Source: Colletotrichum lupini
Lineage: Eukaryota > Ascomycota > Sordariomycetes > Glomerellales > Glomerellaceae
NCBI RefSeq assembly: GCF_023278565.1
Contig: NC_064672.1
Location: 6,138,001 to 6,202,000, forward strand
Direction of reading: 5' to 3'
DNA length: 64,000 bases
Under the pieces are notes generated by a model, which worked only from the letters and a program-made list of their open reading frames with translations, ran no database searches and was not told where the DNA came from. This document shows positions 53,701-64,000 of the stretch, one piece after another; position 1 is the first letter of the stretch, and the number at the start of each line of letters is the position of its first letter. Made by a program: the position numbers and the translations under genes.

Positions 53701-54904
53701 AAAGTACGTCTATTTTTAGGGGGGATTTTATTTTTAGTATTAAATACTATATTACTAACGACTAGGAAATTATAAATAAGAAAAGTAATAAGCTATAGCT
53801 TATAAATAAGAGCGCGAAATAAGAGCGTTTATTAAATAAATAGATTCGTTAGATTTACTAACGCTTATAAGTATAGCTAAACGCCTCGACTATTTAATTT
53901 AAATATAGGGCTTATTTATTGTTAAGTGGTAAATAACTTAATTTAATAGACCCTATTCGTACGTCCCCCCTTTTTTCTAAGTATATATTTCCTCGACCCC
54001 CTTTATTATTATATAACTATATATTTTATAAGGACGAGAGCGTAGGTTAGAGTAGCGAGTAGTCCTAGTTATAACTAATATTAATATAATATAGCACGCT
54101 ATATTATAGCTTTAGCTTAGACCCGGCCTTTTTATACCTAATTAAAATAGCTATTAAATTATTACCGTTCGTTAATAAGTAGTTAAATAAAAGCGAGTAG
54201 AAAATAATATACGCGTAACTTATTTATATCGTACTTTATAATATAAAAAAAAAAGTAATAGGACTAAGTAAACTTTATTATTAATTTAAATAAAATATTA
54301 AGAGGGCTAATAAAAGAGGTAAAAGATAGAAAAATAGCGTTCGTTCGAACTTAAGTATAAATAAAGTATGCTAACGAGTTACGCTAATATTATAATAGTT
54401 TAATTTTTCTTACTAAGTAATAATTTATATTATATAGGCTTTTAAATAAATAGAATAATAAGGCTCCTTTTAGTAGCTCGCGGAAGTAGGATTAATAAAA
54501 TTCTAATTAATATATAAACCCCGAACGGATCGCTAGGTAAGTCATAAGATAAAAGTAAAGGGGTTATATAAATAGAAAATTAGCGTCGTATTACTTCCTC
54601 TATCTTACGCGCCCACTTTATAAGATCACTTAAAAAAAAATATTTAAAAGTAATTATAGTAACGATAGGTTTTAGTTATTTAACGGCGGCTTTACGTTAC
54701 CTAAGAGTAGCTAGCTTAAAAACGGAACCTTTACTAATTATCTAACGCTAGTATTAATAACTTTAATATAAAATAGCTTAGAGTATATATATAATTTACT
54801 ATAGGCTTAGAACCTAAATAGTAGGTACTATGTTTACTAGCCTTACTATAGCTACCTCTATAGCCGATAACAATTTTATTAAATAGACGTAAATAATATG
54901 TTAT
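41721..54904. other. RIP-degraded DNA, 13 kb, no gene identified
   Basis: AT-rich with TA excess throughout and stops in every frame. It probably contains several dead transposons, but no reverse transcriptase, integrase, transposase or helicase motif could be read with confidence. One 77-codon plus frame (49,991-50,224) with an acidic C-terminus survives and may be a fragment of a dead gene. A four-unit decamer tandem lies at 52,516-52,555. Confidence 0.6.
52516..52555. repeat. Short tandem repeat, 10-bp unit x4
   Basis: CTATAATAAG occurs four times head to tail, the last copy with one change. Too short for a functional reading; a local slippage product in AT-rich DNA is likely. Confidence 0.8.
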
Positions 54905-55500
54905 TATTATGCGCCCCGATAGCGTTTGCTCCTATATAGACGAGCATAGGTATGGGCTCCAGTCCGTCGTCGGAACCGTCTGTGCAATAGGAGGCCTGAC
55001 AGCTGAGCCATGGACGTCCTGGCATCTCCAAGCACAGAACGATTCTAGCAAAAGTCAATCCGATTACTCCACGAGGGATGAAGCCACCTGTAGGATACCA
55101 TTGTGTTACGGCCAGCACATTGATATAGTCGAGTTGGCTCCAGTCATATACAGTACACTAGTGTCCCACCTCTCCAAATTCAGAGGCATGTGATCTGTTG
55201 CATGTTTGACCTAGGTGTTCTACGACTTGTCATTCAGGGGCCATTTCCACCTAGACTTCCAATTTGAACGCCCAGCATCCTTCATCATGGTCAAATTTGG
55301 CCTTCTCTTCTCGTGACTTCTCGACAAAGCTAACAAAGCTGATGTATTCATCCAGACTACTGCAAGGCTCCGGAGAACCACACCTTTCTTCTTACACGTC
55401 CACCAGCCTGCAGTGAGCATGCGGTCTCCCAGTTTGACGCGAAATGATTCCGATCATTCTCAAGGTACCAAGCCTCAGCGGCTTTTCCCCTCCATAGTCA
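54880..55500 (-). pseudogene. Possible broken minus-strand gene fragments
   Basis: Several coding-like pieces follow each other on the minus strand in shifting frames. One reads A-E-A-W-Y-L-E-N-D-R-N-H-F-A-S-N-W-E-T-A near 55,470-55,410. Another reads L-D-E-Y-I-S-F-V-S-F-V-E-K-S-R-E-E-K near 55,360-55,300, ending at a TAG. A third is an open stretch of 79 codons (54,879-55,118) with Q-W-Y-P-T-G-G-F-I-P-R-G-V-I-G. A GTAAGA...TTGCAG pair near 55,393-55,358 would make an intron of only 36 bases and does not restore the frame. I do not recognise the family. The opposite strand has a 94-codon open frame (54,909-55,193), so the strand call is a judgement. Confidence 0.3.
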
Positions 55501-56612
55501 TGCATAGACAGCTATCAATCAAACAGTGTTCAGGTGCGATGCCAGAGTTCACAAGACGGCTTACATCTGTTCCGGTTACCGAGGACTAGCTGCGCTGAGT
55601 GCGACAATGTACACAGCTACTCAGCCGCAGCGACGAATCATCGTAACATCGCAGATGCAATGGCGATCTTATCATCAGCAGGATGCTGAGGTATTCAAAT
55701 GCTAGCTTCTGATCACGGTGTCTTCTATATGTCCGCGGCAAACGGAATCGGCAGATAGCTCCAGAAAGCTGCTGAACATGATAATAGTGACGACGCTTTC
55801 GCGATCCACTAACGTCGGTCCTCGCGGACTCTGCTGCCTGCCGCTGAGACGGATCTTGAGGAATCTACGGCCCAGGCACAGCGAACCCGATGCGCGGTTC
55901 CATCACAAGAAACCAAATTCTCCAGGGCTCATGATCGAAGTGGCTTGTTTGCAGAGTGGCAACACTTCTGGGAAGCTGGCCTGAGAATAAACACATGACC
56001 GAAACGGCGACCTTAAAGTTGTGATCGGGCCTGACTTGAAACATGATGCTCGACCATCGACAGGATCCGTGAAGGAAGGTTGCGATTTGGAAGATTTGTT
56101 AGATGAGCGATGTCAATTCAGTGCAATGCACCTAGGGTACGTTGATAAAAGAGTGATTGTTATGCTTGATTGAGGAATTCCTCCCTTCCCGGTAGAAGCG
56201 GGGTTATGCCTCATCTCACTACCCGTTCTCACCCGTTCTTACAATTTGGATTCATGCAGATAAGCAAAATTCAGATGCCTTTCATCCGAGTAGTGGTGTG
56301 CCAGGTATATAGTAATAAGTGACAAAACAGAGGCAGCTTACACTATTCACGCTTTTTCGAAGGCCGGACTTTGGTCTATGTGAACGGCTAAAAGCATGTC
56401 CTATTCCTCTACTCAAGTACTTCGTAACAAAACGTTTGTGTTATGTTTGATGTATCTACGGCGACGCTGAACCTGGGGTTTGGCAGAACGGCGGACCTTC
56501 TCGGCCAAGCAGAAGGATCACAGCTGGTCAGGGAAAAAGCGTTTGGGTGGTGACTTTGGACCTCAGCTGGTGACGAAAACAATAACGGTCTTTCATTGTC
56601 GCCAGCCTTTTT

Positions 56613-57357
56613 CTAAATCCTGCTACGTAGGAAATGAAGGAACTTTCCTAGTTGAGAGTGTCTTCCTAGGCCTATGTCGCAAGCATCGCTTTCTGCGTGC
56701 TGAAGAACGCCACTCATCCAAGTAAAGGGAACTTGACACTGAGGACAACAGTAGTCGAAATCAGCATCGGTCGAAATATAGTGTTGAGACTGTGTGCATT
56801 CCTTTGCGATGTCGTCGACGTCTTCGGAGTTAACTCCCGACGGGCATGACCCTGCTTCGAGGTGGAGCACCATAGCCGAATGTCGGTCGAACTTGCTTCG
56901 ACACCCTGGGCACGGAATGTTCTTAGGCGCATGAATCCGTTCGTGCTGCTCGGACAGTAATTTAGCGAATGAAACCTAATGAATTGGTATCTCGTACGTT
57001 TCTCAGATTATCAGGCCAATCGAAACTCCTGCCGCAATCACGGCATACATTGTGTACAGAGTTCTCATGCTGTTCCAAGCTGATTCGAGCAGCGAATAAC
57101 CTATTGCAGGGCGCGCAGTAATGGTGGCACTGCTTTCGATGGTCTAGCAATTGCTCTGCGGACGGAAAGTCAGGTTTCGAGAGGCACTCCTCGCATCTGT
57201 GATGACTAGATGAATTGGAAAGATGTTGTTCGAGACCCTTGGATTTGCTGAATACACGTTCGCACCGCCCGCAGTAGGCATTTCGGTGCTTAGCCTGATA
57301 ATGTTTGATAAGACCGGTCGATTGTGCAAAGCTACGATCACAGATTGAGCAATCCAT
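56613..57357 (-). CDS. C2H2 zinc-finger protein, 230 aa, one intron
   Basis: Exon 1 runs 57,357-56,998 (codons 1-120) and exon 2 runs 56,945-56,613 (codons 121-230). The 52-base intron 56,946-56,997 begins GTACGA and ends CAG, with a possible branch site GCTAAAT. Splicing joins N120 to H121 in phase 0 and completes finger 5 exactly (C105-x2-C108-x12-H121-x3-H125). Other fingers: C3/C6/H19/H24; C29/C32/H45/H52; C55/C58/H73/H78; C81/C84/H97/H102; then two C-x2-C-x12-H-x5-C types at C132/C135/H148/C154 and C187/C190/H203/C209. The tail ends K-F-L-H-F-L-R-S-R-I. Tandem fingers suggest a nucleic-acid-binding nuclear protein, but no target can be given. The layout resembles a family of multi-finger proteins common in Pezizomycotina with a conserved H-A/V-E-S-D-x-C finger near the C-terminus (family recall, not searched). 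The start is the first in-frame ATG, with G at -3 and +4. There are no RIP changes. Confidence 0.88.
56946..56997 (-). other. Spliceosomal intron of the zinc-finger gene
   Basis: 52 bases, a usual size for ascomycete introns. Retaining it would give a stop 12 codons past the donor and lose the two histidines of finger 5. Removing it restores a canonical C2H2 finger. Confidence 0.85.
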
Positions 57358-58300
57358 GACTAGTCAGATGGAGCTCGTCAATCGGGTAAAGGTGGGCAAA
57401 TGGACCACAACTTTGGTAGGAAAAGTGCAGGGAAGGAACGGAAGAAGAATAGCTTGAAGTCGGCATGACGGAGAAACTAGGTCCCGGTCACATGTTCGAG
57501 GGGCACGGGGATGGAGAACACCGATTTTTCCTCATGATGCCTTGTATATCATTTGGGCATCGAGATAGGTAAAAGATGTCAGCTGTCGATTTGAAGTATT
57601 ACTGTACATGAGAGCGGGACTCACTCGGAAGCGGAGAGTGCGAGCGCGTGTGGGTGTTTGTGGCATGCAACCAAGTTCATGTAGCGTACGGTGAGGCCAC
57701 AGATGGGTGAGGCAATAGGTTAACTTGGAATGGGAAGAAAAATAAGCCGTGTCTCAGCAGCTCATGTGAAATTAACATTAACATGAGCCCTCAAGATGTG
57801 TGTCTTCCTATCGACTGGATGCTGTTCACTTCAGAGAACTGCTGCTGCTTGCATTCATGCTATTCGATATTCTTTGCTTTCTTGCGGTTGAGACTCGACT
57901 GTGGCCATGGATCCCACCCCTTTCTACCTCGAACAATAGAATGCCACTGCTTGCGCCGAGGACGGAACAAATACCTATCGTGCACGACACGGCGAAAAGC
58001 TGTACAGTTCATGCCGTACGAAAATGACGGGGTCTCCGCCGAAAGGCTCGGAGGAGTTTTCTCGCCATTGGAGTGTTTCGAGAAAGCTGTGTCAGCGTAA
58101 TCCAGGAGCAGGCGTGGGACACAGAGTAAGGAGCCGCTGCCCGAGCGGACACTGTTGGCCCGCCTACTAAACCGGCTCCTGCACTCCATGTACACAACTC
58201 GCTCCCTCTATATAAGCTAGCTAGACCTAAGTTTGACTTTGAACGAATAATAGGACGAAAATGGCTTTAGAGCATTAAGAAGGGATCGCAGACGAGCATA

Positions 58301-60866
58301 GATTTATTCATGGTATCGCGCCTAGAGTCTACTTACCCCGCCCATTTTGGCTTTCAGGTTGCTCTCTGCCACTGCCTATAAGACAGACACGTACTTCGTC
58401 TACCCAGTATAGCTAACGACCCTTATTTAGTGCGTAATATAACCCGTTATAAACATACTAACTAGCTGCGCGTGGCTACTAAAGACTAGGCGTACTTTAT
58501 TAAAAGCTCGGATTATACTTAGAGATTACTAAATAGTCTATTATACCTAGATAATTAATACCCAAGTATCCTCATAATAATTAAAAACGCGGCTAAGTAG
58601 GTTATTTTATAAAAACTTAATATAAATATTACTAAGCTTAATATAACCTGGGGCTATAGTAAGATCTATTTTAATAAGGCTTTTATTAGCGCGTCCGGTA
58701 TAAGGCCGACGCTAATTATTAATACTAATGTTCCGCCCTATAGATGGCTCGGGAGGCTAAGAAAATCTACGTTCTATTATAAAGTTATAATAAGGCTATT
58801 ATTAATTTCTTATAGTAAAAGTACTACGTTTATTATACCGTCCGCAATACTATCCGCAATACTATCCGCAATACTACTTATAATAATAAAAGCTAATAAT
58901 TAAATTTATAATTATATACTTCTCCCGTTTACTAATACTATATATTTTTTTATTAATAATATCGGTAGCGTAGAGGTTATTACTTAGCGTTTTATATTAT
59001 AACTAAACCTAAATACGCTATTTATATTATTAATACGGCCTTAGTTAATAATCGTTATAAACGGTAATAAAGAGGATTCTATACGTAGTTATTTATTATA
59101 ATTAATCTATAAGAGGATAAACGCTTACGTATTCGAACGATTTTATAATATTTACGTTATTAGCCTAGTTAATAAAATACCTAAGTCTCTTTAACGCTAC
59201 CTTAATTCCCTACGTTAAAATATACTTAATAATAAGCTATTTTATATAATAAAAATAAAACGGGTCGAGCGTATACTTATTAGCTACTTCTTTTTAATTA
59301 CTTACCTTATTAGCCTTTTTTATTATACTATAGAATACGTTAATAATACTAACGCGCTACCCCTTAACTTCTTTACTATTTTTTAGCTTAATATTTTAGT
59401 AACGGCCGATTTATTAGCGTACCTCGCAGGGTTCTTTACGTACTATAACTCCGTTAATAACTTAAAAAAATTTATTATACTAATTATTATTTCTAACTTT
59501 ATATTAAATTAATACTCTTTAAGTATATACCGTACGTTTATAAGTATACGTAACTTTTAGTCCTTATTAACAGCCCGTAGTTTTTAATCCGCGCGACGTT
59601 TTTTAAATATTTTATAAGGATATATATTATAATATATATAATATTACTATCCTCGCGCACGAAGGGTCTATTAACTTCCTCTTACTATCTTAGTTTATTA
59701 AAATAATCGAGGCCTAAATAGCTCGTATATTTTAATAACTAATAGCGGGCTAAGCTTTAGTATTATTATATTAATAACTTATTACCGCTTTTATAAAAGA
59801 CTAGGTATAGCTTCGGTTTAATAATATATACTACTTTTATTTACGGCGCGCTCCGTAGGTCTTTTTTACGTATAGCTATAGTTATTATTAAAATTATATT
59901 AAAGTATTTAGCGTTATAAGCGCGGCTAACCCGTAGCTTATTAAAATAGCTAAGTATATTTTTATAAATAAAATATTAATATATAAACATATATAAAACT
60001 AAATACTATGTTAATACGGGTTTTATATATTAATAGCGGCGGGACGCAGGGTAAGTACCCTTTTAAAATATTAAAATAGCTTAAAAACGATATCGGGCTA
60101 CTTAGCTATTTAGTATAATAAAACTTTAATATTGTTTTTAGGACGAGCTTAGGTACGTTGCGGAATACTATCGTTATTATAATATAAATAAAGGTAACTC
60201 CCCTAGCTAACCGATTACGTTAAGTATTATTAGTGCCGGCGCCCTTTATATTAATAAGTAAATAGTAAATAAGTATATTACCTACTTCGAGTCCTTTTTA
60301 AATAATACGTTTATACCTCGCTAGGTTCTATTTATTTTTATTATAAGCCCTCTTATATAACTAATAATACGGATCCCCTTTTTTATTATAATTATACGTA
60401 CCGTAGCCTTAATTCTTTTTAATAATAAGTACCTATCGAAGTATATTAAAAAGGCTTTACGAGATATATTTAGCTTTAATAAAAGTATTACTAACTACTT
60501 AGTAGCTAATATAATAAGTACTATAGTTAATATAACGGTTATTATTATATAAAATATAAGCGCTTATATTTTTATTAATTATAACGGAATAAGCTAGCGG
60601 ACTAGTAATTATAATAGCCTTCCCGTTTCCCTATTTTCGTCCCCGTCTCCGTTGAGGCTATTTAAAGCCTACGAGCTAATACTAACGGACTATATAAATT
60701 ATAAACTCTTAAAAACGATTACTAATAAGGACTATATAGCTTTATAAAAAATATTTATAGTTTTTAATATAGTTTTATATAAGGCCTATAGCTTTTAATA
60801 ACTAAATAACTAATCCGGTTTATAATATTTAATATATAACCGCTACTCCGTAATCCGTACTAATCT
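58301..60866. other. Transition and RIP-degraded DNA, nothing identified
   Basis: From 58,300 to about 58,420 the composition is mixed; beyond that CpA and TpG disappear and stops fill all frames. No domain was recognised. A three-unit 12-base tandem lies at 58,841-58,876. Confidence 0.6.
58841..58876. repeat. Short tandem repeat, 12-bp unit x3
   Basis: TCCGCAATACTA is repeated three times exactly. Each unit keeps a CpA in otherwise CpA-free DNA. Confidence 0.85.
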
Positions 60867-61107
<241 letters not shown>

Positions 61108-61929
61108 TTTTATTATATTATAATTAAATAGTATAAAAAGTAACTATAGCTAAGTATTACGAGATATTATTAATAATATTATAACTATTTTATACTTTAG
61201 TTTATTAACGGCCTCGGTACTTTTTAAAATAATAGCTTAGTAACTAATAACCCGTCCTTAATTATGTTATAAAAAGTAGCTTTTTTTTTTTAAAGCGCTA
61301 TACTTAAGCTTTTTAACCTTATTAAATATTAGCTCCTCTTTAAGCTTATTTAGTAATAAGTAATAAGATTATTTCTTTTTTTACTTAGCGCGAGTATTTT
61401 AGAACTATAATAAGAACGATTAGTAGCGGGTCGTTATATAAAAAAAAATAGGTCGATTTAGTAAGTTTTTTTATTTTAATATCGAGTTTAACGGCTCTAA
61501 GCTGCTATTAAATAGCCTATTTAGCTTCGATAATAAAAAAAATAATAAGTATATTTTTAAAAGCCTCTTTACCCTAAGATATTTAGTATTATATACGAGG
61601 GTAGAGCTATTTATTTTTAAACTACGTATTTTATAACCGTACTTATTTTTTAATAAGGGGTACGATTATTATAAATAGATTTATTACTAGCTACGCGCTC
61701 GCTCCGAGAGCCTAACGGCGTTAATATAATAACTTGCGAGTAATAAGGCGTATTTTTATATTAGTAGTTATAAAATAGCTTATAATTTTATATTATACCT
61801 AGCGGCCTTCTTAGATAGTTATTTCTATTTAGATATAAAGTTTTATATAGCTAGTTTATAAAAGTCGCTCGCTATTTATTTATAAAAAACTACTAACGAG
61901 GGTTATAATATTAGTAACTCGCTGTTTAT
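61108..61929. other. RIP-degraded DNA, nothing identified
   Basis: AT-rich, stop-filled sequence between the T homopolymer and island 2. Composition becomes normal over the last few dozen bases. It could be the 3' part of a dead retroelement ending in the poly(A)/poly(T) run, but no motif supports this. Confidence 0.5.
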
Positions 61930-62208
61930 TATATAGTAGCTAGTGCGGAGCTAAAAGCTCGAGTAGTGCTTCGGTACCTCCGATTATCGTTAGAAACGGC
62001 AGCGGGACGACGGCAATGAAGAGGACGCAAGCCGTAAGCAACCGAGAGTGAAGCGGTAGGGGGTGTGTTCGGTAGGAGGGGCAAAGACGTACGACGGTGC
62101 CACTATAATCGCACTCGTAGTGTAACTGAGAAGAACGATTTCCTGGGCTGGGCTTCGTCTGTGTAATGCAAATACGGTCCCCTGAGTCACTGAACATGCT
62201 CTTTCCTA

Positions 62209-62557
62209 ATGGTGGCCGGTACCCTGATTCTCCGTGAGACGATCCAACTAGCTAAGCCATCGAACTTTAACCAATTATTAGATGATTTGGGTGCCTTACG
62301 AGGAATCATCCATCTAGTAATAGCATGGGCTGGAATGTTTGACATACTGGCCTGGATTGCCACAAGAACAGACAGCGTGAGTACCTACTCCGTAGGGACA
62401 GTTTGATCCCACCCACCGTGATTGGTGCCAGACGGGACGGTCACGGTCCGAGCTTCTCTGACCGTCCCCACGTAAGGAATACCAGCACTCACTCGACTCG
62501 GGTGACACGCCCGTCGCGCCGCCATATCAGCGTGCATTACAGACCACAAACACCTAG
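62209..62557 (+). CDS. Candidate small two-exon gene, unknown function
   Basis: Exon 1 (62,209-62,376, 56 codons) reads M-V-A-G-T-L-I-L-R-E-T-I and then L-L-D-D-L-G-A-L-R-G-I-I-H-L-V-I-A-W, coding-like with an amphipathic or hydrophobic stretch. It ends at a consensus donor GTGAGT (62,377). A branch-like CTGAC (about 62,458) and acceptor CAG (62,483-62,485) give a 109-base intron. Exon 2 (62,486-62,557) adds 23 residues in phase and a TAG stop, giving 79 residues. It could equally be the start of a longer gene with other splice sites, or chance. The family is not recognised and no signal peptide is evident. Confidence 0.25.
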
Positions 62558-63055
62558 TCGATGGATATGGTATCGACCACGAAAACTATGGCTTTGGATC
62601 ATCACGATGATGTGATTTGTCTGGGCTCGAGACCTACTGCGTAGAGCACATCAGCATCTGCCACAAACACATTGCCAATATCTGTAGCATCGACAAGGAC
62701 ATCGCCACCGACCCAAGACTCCGACTCCGACGTGATCTTCCTATGCTCAAGGCCAGGTGCGTGTCGTGTACGCATAGGGAACGGGCGCTGACCAATTCGT
62801 ACTCCCGACAGCAGCATCTCAGCTCGAGCAGCACCAACGTCCCCGGCGACACGCGAACGACAACAAGCAAGCCCCGCAATAATCGCCCAGAGGGAAGAAA
62901 GCGAAACGAAAACCGTCGCAAAGAGGACCTGTCAAAACCGCTCTGCGTTTAGAGTACGCACATGTCGGCTGGCTGGCATGTTCACACGACCAGCGGCAAG
63001 CTGTGTACGGATGCCGCAATGAAAGCGGGCTTGTGTGCTACTGGTCCGACTCGGC

Positions 63056-63697
63056 TCAGGTCGGCCATGGCTCCATTAAATACAAAGACATACGCTTTTG
63101 TCGGACTTTCGAAGGGCTGAGTTCGGACGAAATCCGCACGAAGTTGCCGAGGAAAATCCAGAGGGCGGCGAGAAGAAGCGGCCGAGATGAAAGATGAGAT
63201 GCAGTCGTTCGAGAATCAGCTAGTCCTGCAACGCTTCCGGATCTCTCACCAGTCAAGAGCTCGGCGTTCAGGATAAAGTCCGCACAAGGATTGAGCACTA
63301 TCACTGTCGTCTTGGTAACAGCAGCGAGGAATACGTCTACCTCGCCATACCACCAGGCTTCTATGTTCTCCTCGGACTCTATGTCCTCCTCGGATGGCAA
63401 GCTGGGCGATAGCATTCACAAATGCTCTTCTAGCCTGGTTGCGTCTCGGCGTCGGATGCGGCCTTGGCTTGCCGAACCCTCATCGGCAGTCTTGCCAGTC
63501 GTTAACATCGGCAAACCCCCGGCAGCTGCGCGTACGACATACTTTGGAATGGTATGCAGGATTTCGACTTTTTCACGACAACTCATTTTATACCTGCTGA
63601 GGATAAACTCGCCGACCTCAACTAGCTCGTACCGCGTGCCACGTATGTGATCCCTGATCGTGCTATTTCTGCCGTCGTGAGACATTTCCAGCGGCAT
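63056..63697 (-). pseudogene. Unknown gene frame interrupted by one TGA
   Basis: On the minus strand one frame of 214 codons is open except for a single TGA (63,418-63,416), directly followed in frame by ATG (63,415). The first part (93 residues) reads D-H-I-R-G-T-R-Y-E-L-V-E-V-G-E-F-I-L-S-R and M-S-C-R-E-K-V-E-I-L-H-T-I-P-K-Y-V-V. The second (119 residues) starts acidic (S-E-E-D-I-E-S-E-E-N-I-E-A-W-W-Y-G-E-V-D-V-F-L-A-A-V) and has a hydrophobic stretch at its residues 79-93. Both halves look coding. Options are a recent nonsense mutation, two adjacent reading frames, or an unrecognised intron removing the TGA; no short GT...AG pair around it is convincing. A donor-like GTGAGA lies near 63,250. 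The family is unknown to me. Confidence 0.35.
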
Positions 63698-64000
63698 TCA
63701 AAAGACAATCTCACTTCCATCAAGTCACAAGACTTGACGTAAACGACCGATTCCCGCTAGCATCACGGTGGGAAGGAACGGGGTAATCTACTATAGGCTG
63801 CCTTACCCATTCACTAAGTAGTCAACTGGGGTTAAAAGGCATGCGACCTTATTACATCGCTGGAGTAACTCGTAGACTGCTACGAGGAACAGGCTATTGT
63901 GAACACTACTGTAGCATGGAAAGCAGGTCCTTTCCCGGTACGAAAGGATAGATGGCGACCCAGACTTTGACCTCTGAGTATCTCTAATCAGTGGCTTCGG

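Larger units (their letters stand above)
54905..58300. other. GC-equilibrated island 1, not RIPped
   Basis: Base composition switches within tens of bases near 54,905 from TA-rich to about 50 percent GC with ordinary CpA and TpG, and decays back between about 58,200 and 58,420. The island carries the zinc-finger gene (56,613-57,357) and a broken frame on the left. The stretch 55,500-56,600 has no believable gene; an 88-codon plus frame at 55,718-55,984 lacks any recognisable feature. The stretch 57,358-58,300 is the upstream region of the zinc-finger gene, with overlapping frames on both strands that look accidental. Confidence 0.85.
61930..64000. other. GC-equilibrated island 2, cut by window end
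   Basis: Composition returns to about 50 percent GC with normal CpA/TpG. Many short frames overlap on both strands, none matching a family I know. The best candidates are the minus-strand frame 63,056-63,697 and the plus-strand model 62,209-62,557, listed separately. The stretch 61,940-62,197 has a minus frame with a hydrophobic segment (L-L-T-A-C-V-L-F-I-A-V-V-P-L-P-F-L) that may be accidental. The stretch 62,600-63,050 has open frames on both strands and no clear gene. Between 63,700 and 64,000 I see nothing I can call. Confidence 0.7.

Noticed and set aside
55718..55984. 88-codon plus frame in island 1
   Set aside because: Low-complexity Arg/Ser/Leu composition, with no motif or supporting splice signals.
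56480..56725. 81-codon plus-strand frame overlapping the zinc-finger gene end
   Set aside because: It runs antisense to exon 2 of a convincing gene and has no recognisable feature.
56714..56932. 72-codon minus frame inside the zinc-finger gene
   Set aside because: Alternative frame of exon 2; the frame carrying the Cys/His fingers is clearly the real one.
57783..58195. Overlapping frames of 105, 75 and 111 codons on both strands upstream of the zinc-finger gene
   Set aside because: They shadow each other, show no domain or splice support, and lie where the promoter region would be.
62314..63019. Chain of short minus-strand frames in island 2 (62,314-62,508; 62,602-62,817; 62,634-62,921; 62,819-63,019)
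   Set aside because: They overlap equally open plus-strand frames and could not be joined by plausible introns into one product.

Overview
The window looks like part of a filamentous ascomycete (Pezizomycotina) genome with a sharp two-compartment structure. About 59 kb is AT-rich DNA in which CpA and TpG are almost absent, TpA is in great excess and CpG is still present. This is the footprint of repeat-induced point mutation (RIP). About 5.5 kb lies in two islands of normal composition (about 54,905-58,300 and 61,930-64,000) that keep ordinary CpA/TpG content. No telomere repeat, rRNA, tRNA or CRISPR array was seen. Species cannot be named from the sequence.

AT-rich block 1 (1-54,905) is a graveyard of duplicated DNA. 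Recognisable pieces, left to right: an LTR-like repeat (5,757-6,455, second copy 31,712-32,412); a MITE with terminal inverted repeats (8,560-8,925, relatives at 35,755-36,420); a large inverted repeat (arms 9,905-12,296 and 13,284-15,150) whose left arm is interrupted by a hardly RIPped solo-LTR-like insertion with a 5-bp target duplication; a 5' piece of a LINE (15,270-16,158); a minus-strand ankyrin-repeat gene relic with exact 99-bp periodicity (16,240-16,760); an internally deleted LINE copy (19,915-20,435); a nearly full-length Tad1-like LINE on the minus strand (26,040-31,612) whose reverse transcriptase is readable through RIP stops but has lost catalytic aspartates; a 13-bp minisatellite (34,181-34,705); and a second ankyrin-repeat gene relic on the plus strand (40,140-41,720). 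The rest of the block is RIP-saturated sequence in which I could not identify a gene.

Island 1 holds the one confident intact gene: a 230-residue, seven-finger zinc-finger protein on the minus strand with one 52-bp intron, whose splice restores a perfect C2H2 finger. Its left part carries fragments of a broken minus-strand reading frame. AT-rich block 2 (about 58,420-61,930) contains a 127-base T homopolymer inside a polypyrimidine tract and otherwise nothing identifiable. Island 2, cut by the window end, holds a minus-strand frame of 214 codons interrupted by a single TGA and a weak two-exon candidate on the plus strand.

Overall, the window records genome defence (RIP) against LINE, LTR, MITE and duplicated ankyrin genes, flanking small gene-bearing islands that were spared. 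The genes here do not form a pathway or operon.
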